From: Fragum whitleyi
Taxonomy: Eukaryota > Mollusca > Bivalvia > Cardiida > Cardiidae
Assembly (NCBI GenBank): GCA_948146395.1
Contig: OX411556.1
Location: forward strand, 1,860,001 to 1,924,000
Direction: 5' to 3'
DNA length: 64,000 nt
Shown here: positions 27,211 to 42,732 of the stretch, in pieces
Layout of the letters: each line of letters starts with the position of its first letter
Position numbering within the stretch: position 1 is the stretch's first letter
Notes under the pieces: model-generated
Seen by the model: only the letters and a program-made list of their open reading frames with translations
Told to the model about the DNA's origin: nothing
The model's database searches: none
Program-made: the position numbers and the translations under genes

Positions 27211-28959
27211 ATTTTTCGATCGACTGATGCGCCCATGCATTCATACCCACATCGCCCCAAACACGCGCGTTCGCTAGCTATGCATGTGCGCTTCAAATTG
27301 ACACCGGTTTCGATGCCGTCTGATGCATCCGTCTGTGCGTTTATGCAGCATCCCTGACCCCTTGTTATTCCATTTAATAGTAATTATTTAATCCTGATTT
27401 AATGTTAAATATTTTGGGTACCCATTTTTCGATCGACTGATGCGCCCATGCATTCATACCCACATCGTCCCAAACACGCGCGTTCACTAGCTATGCATGT
27501 GCGCTTCAAATTGACACCGGTTTCGATGCCGTCTGATGCATCCGTCTGTGCGTTTATGCAGCATCCCTGACCCCTTGTTATTCGATTTAATAGTAATTAT
27601 TAATCCTGATTTAATGTTAAATATTTTGGGTACCCATTTTTCGATCGACTGATGCGCCCATGCATTCATACCCACATCGTCCCAAACACTCGCGTTCGCT
27701 AGCTATGCATGTGCGCTTCAAATTGACACCGGTTTCGATGCCGTCTGATGCATCCGTCTGTGCGTTTATGCAGCATCCCTGACCTCTTGTTATTCGATTT
27801 AATAGTAATTATTTAATCCTGATTTAATGTTAAATATTTTGGGTACCCATTTTTCGATCGACTGATGCGCATATGCATTCATACCCACATCGTCCCAAAC
27901 ACTCGCGTTCGCTAGCTATGCATGTGCGCTTCAAATTGACATCGGTTTCGATGCCGTCTGATGCATCCGTCTGTGCGTTTATGCAGCATCCCTGACCCCT
28001 TGTTATTCCATTTAATAGTAATTATTTAATCCTGATTTAATGTTAAATATTTTGGGTACCAATTTTTCGATCGACTGATGCGCCCATGCATTCATAACCA
28101 CATCGTCCCAAACACGCGCGTTCACTAGCTATGCATGTGCGCTTCAAATTGACACCGGTTTCGATGCCGTCTGATGCATCCGTCTTTGCGTTTATGCAGC
28201 ATCCCTGACCCCTTGTTATTCGATTTAATAGTATTTATTTAATCCTGATTTATTGTTAAATATTTTGGGTACCCATTTTTCGATCGACTGATGCGCCCAT
28301 GCATTCATACCCACATCGTCCCAAACACGCGCGTTCGCTAGCTATGCATGTGCGCTTCAAATTGACACCGGTTTCGATGCCGTCTGATGCATCCGTCTGT
28401 GCGTTTATGCAGCATCCCTGACCCCTTGTTATTCGATTTAATAGAAATTATTTAATCCTGATTTAATGTTAAATATTTTTGGTACCCATTTTTCGATCGA
28501 CTGATGCGCCCATGCATTCATACCCACATCGTCCCAAACACTCGCGTTCGCTAGCTATGCATGTGCGCTTCAAATTGACACCGGTTTCGATGCCGTCTGA
28601 TGCATCCGTCTGTGCGTTTATGCAGCATCCCTGACCCCTTGTTATTCGATTTAATAGAAATTATTTAATCCTGATTTAATGTTAAATATTTTTGGTACCC
28701 ATTTTTCGATCGACTGATGCGCCCATGCATTCATACCCAAATCGCCCCAAACACTCGCGTTCGCTAGCTATGCATGTGCGCTTCAAATTGACACCGGTTT
28801 CGATGCCGTCTGATGCATCCGTCTGTGCGTTTATGCAGCATCCCTGACCCCTTGTTATTCGATTTATTAGTAATTATTTAATCCTGATTTAATGTTAAAT
28901 ATTTTGGGTACCCATTTTTCGATCGACTGATGCGCCCATGCATTCATACCCACATCGTC

Positions 28960-31560
28960 CCAAATACTCGCGTTCGCTAGCTATGCATGTGCGCTTCAAA
29001 TTGACACCGGTTTCGATGCCGTCTGATGCATCCTTCTGTGCGTTTATGCAGCATCCCTGACCCCTTGTTATTCGATTTAATAGTAATTATTTAATCCTGA
29101 TTTAATGTTAAATATTTTGTTTACCCATTTTTCGATCGACTGATGCGCCCATGCATTCATACCCACATCGTCCAAAACACGCGCGTTCACTAGCTATGCA
29201 TGTGCGCTTCAAATTGACACCGGTTTCGATGCCGTCTGATGCATCCGTCTGTGCGTTTATGCAGCATCCCTGACCATTTGTTATTCGATTTAATAGTAAT
29301 TATTTAATCCTGATTTAATGTTAAATATTTTGGGTACCCATTTTTCGATCGACTGATGCGCCCATGCATTCATACCCACATCGCCCCAAACACGCGCGTT
29401 CGCTAGCTATGCATGTGCGCTTCAAATTGACACCGGTTTCGATGCCGTCTGATGCATCCGTCTGTGCGTTTATGCAGCATCCCTGACCCCTTGTTATTCG
29501 ATTTAATAGTAATTATTTAATCCTGATTTAATGTTAAATATTTTGGGTACCCATTTTTCGATCGATTAATGCGCCCATGCATTCATACCCACATCGTCTC
29601 AAACACTCGCGTTCGCTAGCTATGCATGTGCGCTTCAAATTGACACCGGTTTCGATGCCGTCTGATGCATCCGTCTGTGCGTTTATGCAGCATCCCTGAC
29701 CCCTTGTTATTCGATTTAATAGTAATTATTTAATCCTGATTTAATGTTAAATATTTTGGGTACCCATTTTTCGATCGACTGATGCGCCCATGCATTCATA
29801 CCCACATCGTCCCAAACACGCGCGTTCACTAGCTATGCATGTGCGCTTCAAATTGACACCGGTTTCGATGCCGTCTGATGCATCCGTCTGTGCGTTTATG
29901 CAGCATCCCTGACCCCTTGTTATTCGATTTAATAGTAATTATTTAATCCTGATTTAATGTTAAATATTTTTGGTACCCATTTTTCGATCGACTGATGCGC
30001 CCATGCATTCATACCCACATCGCCCCAAACACGCGCGTTCGCTAGCTATGCATGTGCGCTTCAAATTGACACCCGTTTCAATGCCGTCTGATGCATCCGT
30101 CTGTGCGTTTATGCAGCATCCCTGACCCCTTGTTATTCGATTTAATAGTAATTATTTAATCCTGATTTAATGTTAAATATTTTCGGTACCAATTTTTCGA
30201 TCGACTAATGCGCCCATGCATTCATACCCACATCGTCCCAAACACTCGCGTTCGCTAGCTATGCATGTGCGCTTCAAATTGACACCGGTTTCGATGCCGT
30301 CTGATGCATCCGTCTGTGCGTTTATGCAGCATCCCTGACCCCTTGTTATTCGATTTAATAGTAATTATTTAATCCTGATTTAATGTTAAATATTTTGGGT
30401 ACCCATTTTTCGATCGACTGATGCGCCCATGCATTCATACCCAAATCGCCCCAAACACTCGCGTTCGCTAGCTATGCATGTGCGCTTCAAATTGACACCG
30501 GTTTCGATGCCGTCTGATGCATCCGTCTGTGCGTTTATGCAGCATCCCTGACCCCTTGTTATTCGATTTAATAGTAATTATTTAATCCTGATTTAATGTT
30601 AAATATTTTGGGTACCCATTTTTCGATCGACTGATGCGCCCATGCATTCATACCTACATCGTCCCAAATACTCGCGTTCGCTAGCTATGCATGTGCGCTT
30701 CAAATTGACACCGGTTTCGATGCCGTCTGATGCATCCTTCTGTGCGTTTATGCAGCATCCCTGACCCCTTGTTATTCGATTTAATAGTAATTATTTAATC
30801 CTGATTTAATGTTAAATATTTTGTTTACCCATTTTTCGATCGACTGATGCGCCCATGCATTCATACCCACATCGTCCAAAACACGCGCGTTCACTAGCTA
30901 TGCATGTGCGCTTCAAATTGACACCGGTTTCGATGCCGTCTGATGCATCCGTCTGTGCGTTTATGCAGCATCCCTGACCCCTTGTTATTCGATTTAATAG
31001 TAATTATTTAATCCTGATTTAATGTTAAATATTTTGGGTACCCATTTTTCGATCGACTGATGCGCCCATGCATTCATACCCACATCGCCCCAAACACGCG
31101 CGTTCGCTAGCTATGCATGTGCGCTTCAAATTGACACCGGTTTCGATGCCGTCTGATGCATCCGTCTGTGCGTTTATGCAGCATCCCTGACCCCTTGTTA
31201 TTCGATTTAATAGTAATTATTTAATCCTGATTTAATGTTAAATATTTTGGGTACCCATTTTTCGATCGACTAATGCGCCCATGCATTCATACCCACATCG
31301 TCTCAAACACTCGCGTTCGCTAGCTATGCATGTGCGCTTCAAATTGACACCGGTTTCGATGCCGTCTGATGCATCCGTCTGTGCGTTTATGCAGCATCCC
31401 TGACCCCTTGTTATTCGATTTAATAGTAATTATTTAATCCTGATTTAATGTTAAATATTTTGGGTACCCATTTTTCGATCGACTGATGCGCCCATGCATT
31501 CATACCCACATCGTCCCAAACACGCGCGTTCACTAGCTATGCATGTGCGCTTCAAATTGA
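28960..31560 (+). repeat. 8-monomer duplication (1,704-bp spacing)
   Basis: Shared rare variants at exactly 8 x 213 bp: CAAATACTCG (about 28962/30666), CATCCTTCTG (29030/30734), TTTTGTTTACCC (29115/30819) and CGTCTCAAAC (29595/31299). The first copy has GACCATTTG near 29274 where the second has the consensus GACCCCTTG, so the copies have begun to diverge. Confidence 0.85.
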
Positions 31561-32929
31561 CACCGGTTTCGATGCCGTCTGATGCATCCGTCTGTGCGTT
31601 TATGCAGCATCCCTGACCCCTTGTTATTCGATTTAATAGTAATTATTTAATCCTGATTTAATGTTAAATATTTTGGGTACCCATTTTTCGATCGACTGAT
31701 GCGCCCATGCATTCATACCCACATCGTCCCAAACACGCGCGTTCGCTAGCTATGCATGTGCGCTTCAAATTGACACCGGTTTCGATGCCGTCTGATGCAT
31801 TCGTCTGTGCGTTTATGCAGCATCCCTGACCCCTAATTATTCGATTTAATAGTAATTATTTAATCCTGATTTAATGTTAAGTATTTTGGGTACCCATTTT
31901 TCGATCGACTGATGCGCCCATGCATTCATACCCACATCGTCCCAAACACGCGCGTTCACTAGCTATGCATGTGCGCTTCAAATTGACACCGGTTTCGATG
32001 CCGTCTAATGTATCCGTCTGTGCGTTTATGCAGCATCCCTGACCCCTTGTTATTCGATTTAATAGTAATTATTTAATCCTGATTTAATGTTAAATATTTT
32101 GGGTACCCATTTTTCGATCGACTGATGCGCCCATGCATTCATACCCACATCGCCCCAAACACGCGCGTTCGCTAGCTATGCATGTGCGCTTCAAATTGAC
32201 ACCGGTTTCGATGCCGTCTGATGCATCCGTCTGTGCGTTTATGCAGCATCCCTGACCCCTTGTTATTCGATTTAATAGTAATTATTTAATCCTGATTTAA
32301 TGTTAAATATTTTGGGAACCCATTTTTCGATCGACTAATGCGCCCATGCATTCATACCCACATCGTCCCAAACACTCGCGTTCGCTAGCTATGCATGTGC
32401 GCTTCAAATTGACACCGGTTTCGATGCCGTCTGATGCATCCGTCTGTGCGTTTATGCAGCATCCCTGACCCCTTGTTATTCGATTTTATAGTAATTATTT
32501 AATCCTGATTTAATGTTAAATATTTTGGGTACCCATTTTTCGATCGACTGATGCGCCCATGCATTCATACCCACATCGTCCCAAACACTCGCGTTCGCTA
32601 GCTATGCATGTGCGCTTCAAATTGACACCGGTTTCGATGCCGTCTGATGCATCCGTCTGTGCGTTTATGCAGCATCCCTGACCCCTTGTTATTCGATTTA
32701 ATAGTAATTATTTAATCCTGATTTAATGTTAAATATTTGGGTACCCATTTTCGATCGACTGATGCGCCCATGCATTCATACCCACATCGCCCCAAACACG
32801 CGCGTTCGCTAGCTATGCATGTGCGCTTCAAATTGACACCGGTTTCGATGCCGTCTGATGCATCCGTCTTTGCGTTTATGCAGCATCCCTGACCCCTTGT
32901 TATTCGATTTAATAGTAATTATTTAATCC

Positions 32930-32960
32930 TGATTTAATGTTAAATACTGATGCGCCCATG
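32930..32960 (+). other. 25-bp internal deletion in one monomer
   Basis: The normal path from TAATGTTAAATA to CTGATGCGCC includes the GGGTACCC and TCGATCGA palindromes. Here AAATA runs directly into CTGATGCG at about 32945, removing 25 bp and both palindromes. With a few single-base losses nearby, this accounts for the 29-bp phase slip between the CCCTAATT variants at 31831 and 36062. Confidence 0.85.
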
Positions 32961-35749
32961 CATTCATACCCACATCGTCCCAATCACGCGCGTTCACTAG
33001 CTATGCATGAGCGCTTCAAATTGACACCGGTTTCGATGCCGTCTGATGTATCCGTCTGTGCGTTTATGCAGCATCCCTGACCCCTTGTTATTCGATTTAA
33101 TAGTAATTATTTAATCCTGATTTAATGTTAAATATTTTGGGAACCCATTTTTCGATCGACTGATGCGCCCATGCATTCATACCCACATCGCCCCAAACAC
33201 GCGCGTTCGCTAGCTATGCATGTGCGCTTCAAATTGACACCGGTTTCGATGCCGTCTGATGCATCCGTCTGTGCGTTTATGCAGCATCCCTGACCCCTTG
33301 TTATTCGATTTAATAGTAATTATTTAATCCTGATTTAATGTTAAATATTTTGGGTACCCATTTTTCGATCGACTAATGCGCCCATGCATTCATACCCACA
33401 TCGTCCCAAACACTCGCGTTCGCTAGCTATGCATGTGCGCTTCAAATTGACACCGGTTTCGATGCCGTCTGATGCATCCGTCTGTGCGTTTATGCAGCAT
33501 CCCTGACCCCTTGTTATTCGATTTAATAGTAATTATTTAATCCTGATTTAATGTTAAATATTTTGGGTACCCATTTTTCGATCGACTGATGCGCCCATGC
33601 ATTCATACCCACATCGCCCCAAACACTCGCGTTCGCTAGCTATGCATGTGCGCTTCAAATTGACACCGGTTTCGATGCCGTCTGATGCATCCGTCTGTGC
33701 GTTTATGCAGCATCCCTGACCCCTTGTTATTCGATTTAATAGTAATTATTTAATCCTGATTTAATGTTAAATATTTTGGGTAACCATTTTTCGATCGACT
33801 GATGCGCCCATGCATTCATACACACATCGTCCCAAACACTCGCGTTCGCTAGCTATGCATGTGCGCTTCAAATTGACACCGGTTTCGATGCCGTCTGATG
33901 CATCCGTCTGTGCGTTTATGCAGCATCCCTGACCCCTTGTTATTCGATTTAATAGTAATTATTTAATCCTGATTTAATGTTAAATATTTTGGGTACCCAT
34001 TTTTCGATCGACTGATGCGCCCATGCATTCATACCCACATCGCCCCAAACACTCGCGTTCGCTAGCTATGCATGTGCGCTTCAAATTGACACCGGTTTCG
34101 ATGCCGTCTGATGCATCCGTCTGTGCGTTTATGCAGCATCCCTGACCCCTTGTTATTCGATTTAATAGTAATTATTTAATCCTGATTTAATGTTAAATAT
34201 TTCGGGTACCCATTTTTCGATCGACTGATGCGCCCATGCATTCATACCCATATCGTCCCAAACACTCGCGTTCGCTAGCTATGCATGTGCGCTTCGAATT
34301 GACACCGGTTTCGATGCCGTCTGATGCATCCGTCTGTGCGTTTATGCAGCATCCCTGACCCCTTGTTATTCGATTTAATAGTAATTATTTAATCCTGATT
34401 TAATGTTAAATATTTTGGGTACCCATTTTTCGATCGACTGATGCGCCCATGCATTCATACCCACATCGTCCCAAACACTCGCGTTCGCTAGCTATGCATG
34501 TGCGCTTCAAATTGACACCGGTTTCGATGCCGTCTGATGCATCCGTCTGTGCGTTTATGCAGCATCCCTGACCCCTTGTTATTCGATTTTATAGTAATTA
34601 TTTAATCCTGATTTAATGTTAAATATTTTGGGTACCCATTTTTCGATCGACTGATGCGCCCATGCATTCATACCCACATCGTCCCAAACACTCGCGTTCG
34701 CTAGCTATGCATGTACGCTTCAAATTGACACCGGTTTCGATGCCGTCTGATGCATCCGTCTGTGCGTTTATGCAGCATCCCTGACCCCTTGTTATTCGAT
34801 TTAATAGTAATTATTTAATCCTGATTTAATGTTAAATATTTGGGTACCTATTTTCGATCGACTGATGCGCCCATGCATTCATACCCACATCGCCCCAAAC
34901 ACGCGCGTTCGCTAGCTATGCATGTGCGCTTCAAATTGACACCGGTTTCGATGCCGTCTGATGCATCCGTCTGTGCGTTTATGCAGCATCCCTGACCCCT
35001 TGTTATTCGATTTAATAGTAATTATTTAATCCTGATTTAATGTTAAATAGTTTGGGTACCCATTTTTCGATCGACTGATGCGCCCATGCATTCATACCCA
35101 CATCGTCCCAAACACTCGCGTTCGCTAGCTATGCATGACCGCTTCAAATTGACACCGGTTTCGATGCCGTCTGATGCATCCGTCTGTGCGTTTATGCAGC
35201 ATCCCTGACCCCTTGTTATTCGATTTAATAGTAATTATTTAATCCTGATTTAATGTTAAATATTTTGGGTACCCATTTTTCGATCGACTGATGCGCCCAT
35301 GCATTCATACCCACATCGCCCCAAACACGCGCGTTCGCTAGCTATGCATGTGCGCTTCAAATTGACACCGGTTTCGATGCCGTCTGATGCATCCGTCTGT
35401 GCGTTTATGCAGCATCCCTGACCCCTTGTTATTCGATTTAATAGTAATTATTTAATCCTGATTTAATGTTAAATATTTTGGGTACCCATTTTTCGATCGA
35501 CTGATGCGCCCATGCATTCATACCCACATCGTCCCAAACACTCGCGTTCGCTAGCTATGCATGTGCGCTTCAAATTGACACCGGTTTCGATGCCGTCTGA
35601 TGCATCCGTCTGTGCGTTTATGCAGCATCCCTGACCCCTTGTTATTCGATTTAATAGTAATTATTTAATCCTGATTTAATGTTAAATATTTTGGGTACCC
35701 ATTTTTCGATCGACTGATGCGCCCATGCATTCATACCCACATCGTCCCA

Positions 35750-36995
35750 AACACGCGCGTTCACTAGCTATGCATGTGCGCTTCAAATTGACACCGGTTT
35801 CGATGCCGTCTGATGCATCCGTCTTTGCGTTTATGCAGCATCCCTGACCCCTTGTTATTCGATTTAATAGTAATTATTTAATCCTGATTTAATGTTAAAT
35901 ATTTTGGGTACCCATTTTTCGATCGACTGATGCGCCCATGCATTCATACCCACATCGCCCCAAACACGCGCGTTCGCTAGCTATGCATGTGCGCTTCAAA
36001 TTGACACCGGTTTCGATGCCGTCTGATGCATCCGACTGTGCGTTTATGCAGCATCCCTGACCCCTAATTATTCGATTTAATAGTAATTATTTAATCCTGA
36101 TTTAATGTTAAGTATTTTGGGTACCCATTTTTCGATCGACTGATGCGCCCATGCATTCATACCCGAATCGTCCCAAACACGCGCGTTCACTAGCTATGCA
36201 TGTGCGCTTCAAATTGACACCGGTTTCGATGCCGTCTGATGCATCCGTCTGTGCGTTTATGCAGCATCCCTGACCTCTTGTTATTCGATTTAATAGTAAT
36301 TATTTAATCCTGATTTAATGTTAAATATTTTGGGTACCCATTTTTCGATCGACTGATGCGCCCATGCATTCATACCCACATCGTCCCAAACACTCGCGTT
36401 CGCTAGCTATGCATGTGCGCTTCAAATTGACACCGGTTTCGATGCCGTCTGATGCATCCGTCTGTGCGTTTATGCAGCATCCCTGACCCCTTGTTATTCG
36501 ATTTAATAGTAATTATTTAATCCTGATTTAATGTTAAATATTTTGGGTACCCATTTTTCGATCGACTGATGCGCCCATGCATTCATACCCACATCGTCCC
36601 AAACACGCGCGTTCACTAGCTATGCATATGTGCTTCAAATTGACACCGGTTTCGATGCCGTCTGATGCATCCGTCTTTGCGTTTATGCAGCATCCCTGAC
36701 CCCTTGTTATTCGATTTAATAGTAATTATTTAATCCTGATTTAATGTTAAATATTTTGGGTACCCATTTTTCGATCGACTGATGCGCCCATGCATTCATA
36801 CCCACATCGCCCCAAACACGCGCGTTCGCTAGCTATGCATGTGCGCTTCAAATTGACACCGGTTTCGATGCCGTCTGATTCATCCGACTGTGCGTTTATG
36901 CAGCATCCCTGACCCCTAATTATTCGATTTAATAGTAATTATTTAATCCTGATTTAATGTTAAGTATTTTGGGTACCCATTTTTCGATCGACTGA
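35750..36995 (+). repeat. 4-monomer duplication (852-bp spacing)
   Basis: GTCTTTGCG (35821/36673), CCGACTGTG (36032/36884), CCCTAATTATT (36062/36914) and GTTAAGTATT (about 36107/36959) repeat at exactly 852 bp. The second copy adds GATTCATCC. This haplotype is related to the CCCTAATT plus GTTAAGTATT monomers at 20.5, 24.8 and 31.8 kb, so one marked monomer lineage is spread over 16 kb. Confidence 0.85.
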
Positions 36996-37060
36996 TGCGC
37001 CCATGCATTCATACCCACATCGTCCCAAACACTCGCGTTCGCTAGCTATGCATGTGCGCT

Positions 37061-40000
37061 TCGAATTGACACCGGTTTCGATGCCGTCTGATGCATCCGT
37101 CTGTGCGTTTATGCAGCATCCCTGACCCCTTGTTATTCGATTTAATAGTAATTATTTAATCCTGATTTAATGTTAAATATTTTGGGTACCCATTTTTCGA
37201 TCGACTGATGCGCCCATGCATTCATACCCACATCGCCCCAAACACGCGCGTTCGCTAGCTATGCATGTGCGCTTCAAATTGACACCGGTTTCGATGCCGT
37301 CTGATGCATCCGTCTGTGCGTTTATGCAGCATCCCTGACCCCTTGTTATTCGATTTAATAGTAATTATTTAATCCTGATTTAATGTTAAATATTTTGGGT
37401 ACCCAATTTTTCGATCGACTAATGCGCCCATGCATTCATACCCACATCGTCCCAAACACTCGCGTTCGCTAGCTATGCATGTGCGCTTCAAATTGACACC
37501 GGTTTCGATGCCGTCTGATGCATCCGTCTGTGCGTTTATGCAGCATCCCTGACCCCTTGTTATTCGATTTAATAGTAATTATTTAATCCTGATTTAATGT
37601 TAAATATTTTGGGTACCCATTTTTCGATCGACTGATGCGCCCATGCATTCATACCCACATCGCCCCAAACACTCGCGTTCGCTAGCTATGCATGTGCGCT
37701 TCAAATTGACACCGGTTTCGATGCCGTCTGATGCATCCGTCTGTGCGTTTATGCAGCATCCCTGACCCCTTGTTATTCGATTTAATAGTAATTATTTAAT
37801 CCTGATTTAATGTTAAATATTTTGGGTACCCATTTTTCGATCGACTGATGCGCCCATGCATTCATACCCACATCGTCCCAAACACTCGCGTTCGCTAGCT
37901 ATGCATGTGCGCTTCAAATTGACACCGGTTTCGATGCCGTCTGATGCATCCGTCTGTGCGTTTATGCAGCATCCCTGACCCCTTGTTATTCGATTTAATA
38001 GTAATTATTTAATCCTGATTTAATGTTAAATATTTTGGGTACCCATTTTTCGATCGACTGATGCGCCCATGCATTCATACCCACATCGTCCCAAACACTC
38101 GCGTTCGCTAGCTATGCATGTGCGCTTCAAATTGACAACGGTTTCGATGCCGTCTGATGCATCCGTCTGTGCGTTTATGCAGCATCCCTGACCCCTTGTT
38201 ATTCGATTTAATAGTAATTATTTAATCCTGATTTAATGTTAAATATTTCGGGTACGAATTTTTTGGTCGACTGATGCGCCCATGCATACATACCCATATC
38301 GTCCCAAACACTCGCGTTCGCTAGCTATGCATGTGCGCTTCGAATTGACACCGGTTTTGATGCCGTCTGATGCATCCGTCTGTGCGTTTATGCAGCATCC
38401 CTGACCCCTTGTTATTCGATTTAATAGTAATTATTTAATCCTGATTTAATGTTAAATATTTTGGGTACCCATTTTTCGATCGACTGATGCGCCCATGCAT
38501 TCATACCCACATCGTCCCAAACACTCGCGTTCGCTAGCTATGCATGTGCGCTTCAAATTGACACCGGTTTCGATGCCGTCTGATGCATCCGTCTGTGCGT
38601 TTATGCAGCATCCCTGACCCCTTGTTATTCGATTTTATAGTAATTATTTAATCCTGATTTAATGTTTAATATTTTGGGTACCCATTTTTCGATCGACTGA
38701 TGCGCCCATGCATTCATACCCACATCGTTCCAAACACTCGCGTTCGCTAGCTATGCATGTGCGCTTCAAATTGACACCGGTTTCGATGCCGTCTGATGCA
38801 TCCGTCTGTGCGTTTATGCAGCATCCCTGACCCCTTGTTATTCGATTTAATAGTAATTATTTAATCCTGATTTAATGTTAAATATTTTGGTACCCATTTT
38901 TCGATCGACTGATGCGCCCATGCATTCATACCCACATCGTCCCAAACACTCGCGTTCGCTAGCTATGCATGTGCGCTTCAAATTGACACCGGTTTCGATG
39001 CCGTCTGATGCATCCGTCTGTGCGTTTATGCAGCATCCCTGACCCCTTGTTATTCGATTTTATAGTAATTATTTAATCCTGATTAAATGTTAAATATTTT
39101 GGGTACCCATTTTTCGATCGACTGATGCGCCCATGCATTCATACCCACATCGTCCCAAACACGCGCGTTCGCTAGCTATGCATGTGCGCTTCAAATTGAC
39201 ACCGGTTTCGATGCCGTCTGAAGCATCCGTCTTTGCGTTTATGCAGCATCCCTGACCCCTTGTTTTTCGATTTAATAATAATTATTTAATTATGATTTAA
39301 TGTTAAATATTTTGGGTACTCATTTTTCGATCGACCGATGCGCCCATGCATTCATACCCACTTCGCCCCAAACACTCACGTTCGCTAGCTATGCATGTGC
39401 GCTTCAAATTGACACCGGTTTCGATGCCGTCTGATGCATCCGTCTGTGCGTTTATGCAGCATCCCTGACCCCTTGTTATTCGATTTAATAGTAATTATTT
39501 AATCCTGATTTAATGTTTACTATTTTGGGTACCCATTTTTCGATCGACTGATGCGCCCATGCATTCATACCCACATCGTCCCAAACACTCGCGTTCGCTA
39601 GCTATGCATGTGCGCTTCGAATTGACACCGGTTTCGATGCCGTCTGATGCATCCGTCTGTGCGTTTATGCAGCATCCCTGACCCCTTGTTATTCGATTTA
39701 ATAGTAATTATTTAATCCTGATTTAATGTTAAATATTTTGGGTACCCATTTTTCGATCGACTGATGCGCCCATGCATTCATACCCACATCGCCCCAAACA
39801 CGCGCGTTCGCTAGCTATGCATGTGCGCTTCAAATTGACACCGGTTTCGATGCCGTCTGATGCATCCGTCTGTGTGTTTATGCAGCATCCCTGACCCCTT
39901 GTTATTCGATTTAATAGTAATTATTTAATCCTGATTTAATGTTAAATATTTTGGGTACCCAATTTTTCGATCGACTAATGCGCCCATGCATTCATACTCA

Positions 40001-41530
40001 CATCGTCCCAAACACTCGCGTTCGCTAGCTATGCATGTGCGCTTCAAATTGACACCGGTTTCGATGCCGTCTGATGCATCCGTCTGTGCGTTTATGCAGC
40101 ATCCCTGACCCCTTGTTATTCGATTTAATAGTAATTATTTAATCCTGATTTAATGTTAAATATTTTGGGTACCCATTTTTCGATCGACTGATGCGCCCAT
40201 GCATTCATACCCACATCGCCCCAAACACTCGCGTTCGCTAGCTATCCATGTGCGCTTCAAATTGACACCGGTTTCGATGCCGTCTGATGCATCCGTCTGT
40301 GCGTTTATGCAGCATCCCTGACCCCTTGTTATTCGATTTAATAGTAATTATTTAATCCTGATTTAATGTTAAATATTTTGGGTACCCATTTTTCGATCGA
40401 CTGATGCGCCCATGCATTCATACCCACATCGTCCCAAACACTCGCGTTCGCTAGCTATGCATGTGCGCTTCAAATTGACACCGGTTTCGATGCCGTCTGA
40501 TGCATCCGTCTGTGCGTTTATGCAGCATCCCTGACCCCTTGTTATTCGATTTAATAGTAATTATTTAATCCTGATTTAATGTTAAATATTTTGGGTACCC
40601 ATTTTTCGATCGACTGATGCGCCCATGCATTCATACCCACATCGTCCCAAACACTCGCGTTCGCTAGCTATGCATGTGCGCTTCAAATTGACAACGGTTT
40701 CGATGCCGTCTGATGCATCCGTCTGTGCGTTTATGCAGCATCCCTGACCCCTTGTTATTCGATTTAATAGTAATTATTTAATCCTGATTTAATGTTAAAT
40801 ATTTCGGGTACCCATTTTTTGATCGACTGATGCGCCCATGCATACATACCCATATCGTCCCAAACACTCGCGTTCGCTAGCTATGCATGTGCGCTTCAAA
40901 TTGACACCGGTTTTGATGCCGTCTGATGCATCCGTCTGTGCGTTTATGCAGCATCCCTGACCCCTTGTTATTCGATTTAATAGTAATTATTTAATCCTGA
41001 TTTAATGTTAAATATTTTGGGTACCCATTTTTCGATCGACTGATGCGCCCATGCATTCATACCCACATCGTCCCAAACACTCGCGTTCGCTAGCTATGCA
41101 TGTGCGCTTCAAATTGACACCGGTTTCGATGCCGTCTGATGCATCCGTCTGTGCGTTTATGCAGCATCCCTGACCCCTTGTTATTCGATTTTATAGTAAT
41201 TATTTAATCCTGATTTAATGTTAAATATTTTGGGTACCCATTTTTCGATCGACTGATGCGCCCATGCATTCATACCCACATCGTCCCAAACACGCGCGTT
41301 CAATAGCTATGCATGTGCGCTTCAAATTGACACCGGTTTCGATGCCGTCTGATGCATCCGTCTTTGCGTTTATGCAGCATCCCTGACCCCTTGTTTTTCG
41401 ATTTAATAATAATTATTTAATTATGATTTAATGTTAAATATTTTGGGTACTCATTTTTCGATCGACCGATGCGCCCATGCATTCATACCCACTTCGACCC
41501 AAACACTCACGTTCGCTAGCTATGCATGTG
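37061..41530 (+). repeat. 12-monomer tandem duplication (2,556 bp), partly shortened
   Basis: TCGAATTG (37061/39617), ACCCAATTTTT (37401/39957), GACAACGG (38134/40690), CATACATACC (38285/40841) with CCATATCG, TTTTGATGCC (about 38355/40911) and GATTTTATAG (about 38633/41189) all repeat at exactly 12 x 213 bp. Further right, the marker monomer with TTGTTTTTCG, TTAATTATG and CACTTCG lies at about 39259-39363 and again at 41390-41494, only 2,131 bp away, so the second copy lacks two monomers there. Confidence 0.88.
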
Positions 41531-42732
41531 CGCTTCAAATTGACACCGGTTTCGATGCCGTCTGATGCATCCGTCTGTGCGTTTATGCAGCATCCCTGAC
41601 CCCTTGTTATTCGATTTAATAGTAATTATTTAATCCTGATTTAATGTTAAATATTTTGGGTACCCATTTTTCGATCGACTGATGCGCCCATGCATTCATA
41701 CCCACATCGTCCCAAACACGCGCGTTCACTAGCTATGCATGTGCGCTTCAAATTGACACCGATTTCGATGCCGTCTGATGCATTCGTCTGTGCGTTTATG
41801 CAGCATCCCTGACCCCTTGTTATTCGATTTAATAGTAATTATTTAATCCTGATTTAATGTTAAATATTTTGGGTACCCATTTTTCGATCGACTGATGCGC
41901 CCATGCATTCATACCCACATCGCCCCAAACACGCGCGTTCGCTAGCTATGCATGTGCGCTTCAAATTGACACCGGTTTCGATGCCGTCTGATGCATCCGT
42001 CTGTGCGTTTATGCAGCATCCTTGACCCCTTGTTATTCGATCTAATAGTAATTATTTAATCCTGATTTAATGTTAAATATTTTGGGTACCCATTTTTCGA
42101 TCGACTGATGCGCCCATGCATTCATACCCACATCGTCCCAAACACGCGCGTTCACTAGCTATGCATGTGCGCTTCTAATTGGCACCGGTTTCGATGCCGT
42201 CTGATGCATCCGTCTGTGCGTTTATGCAGCATCCCTGACGCCTTGTTATTCGATTTAATAGTAATTATTTAATCCTGATTTAATGTTAAATATTTTGGGT
42301 ACCCATTTTTCGATCGACTGATGCGCCCATGCATTCATACCCACATCGCCCCAAACACGCGCGTTCGCTAGCTATGCATGTGCGCTTCAAATTGACACCG
42401 GTTTCGATGCCGTCTGATGCATCCGTCTGTGCGTTTATGCAGCATCCCTGACCCCTTGTTATTCGATTTAATAGTAATTATTTAATCCTGATTTAATGTT
42501 AAATATTTTGGGTACCCATTTTTCGATCGACTGATGCGCCCATGCATTCATACCCACATCGTCCCAAACACTCGCGTTCGCTAGCTATGCATGTGCGCTT
42601 CAAATTGACACCGGTTTCGATGCCGTCTGATGCATCCGTCTGTGCGTTTATGCAGCATCCCTGACCCCTTGTTATTCGATTTAATAGTAATTATTTAATC
42701 CTGATTTAATGTTAAATATTTTGGGTACCCAT

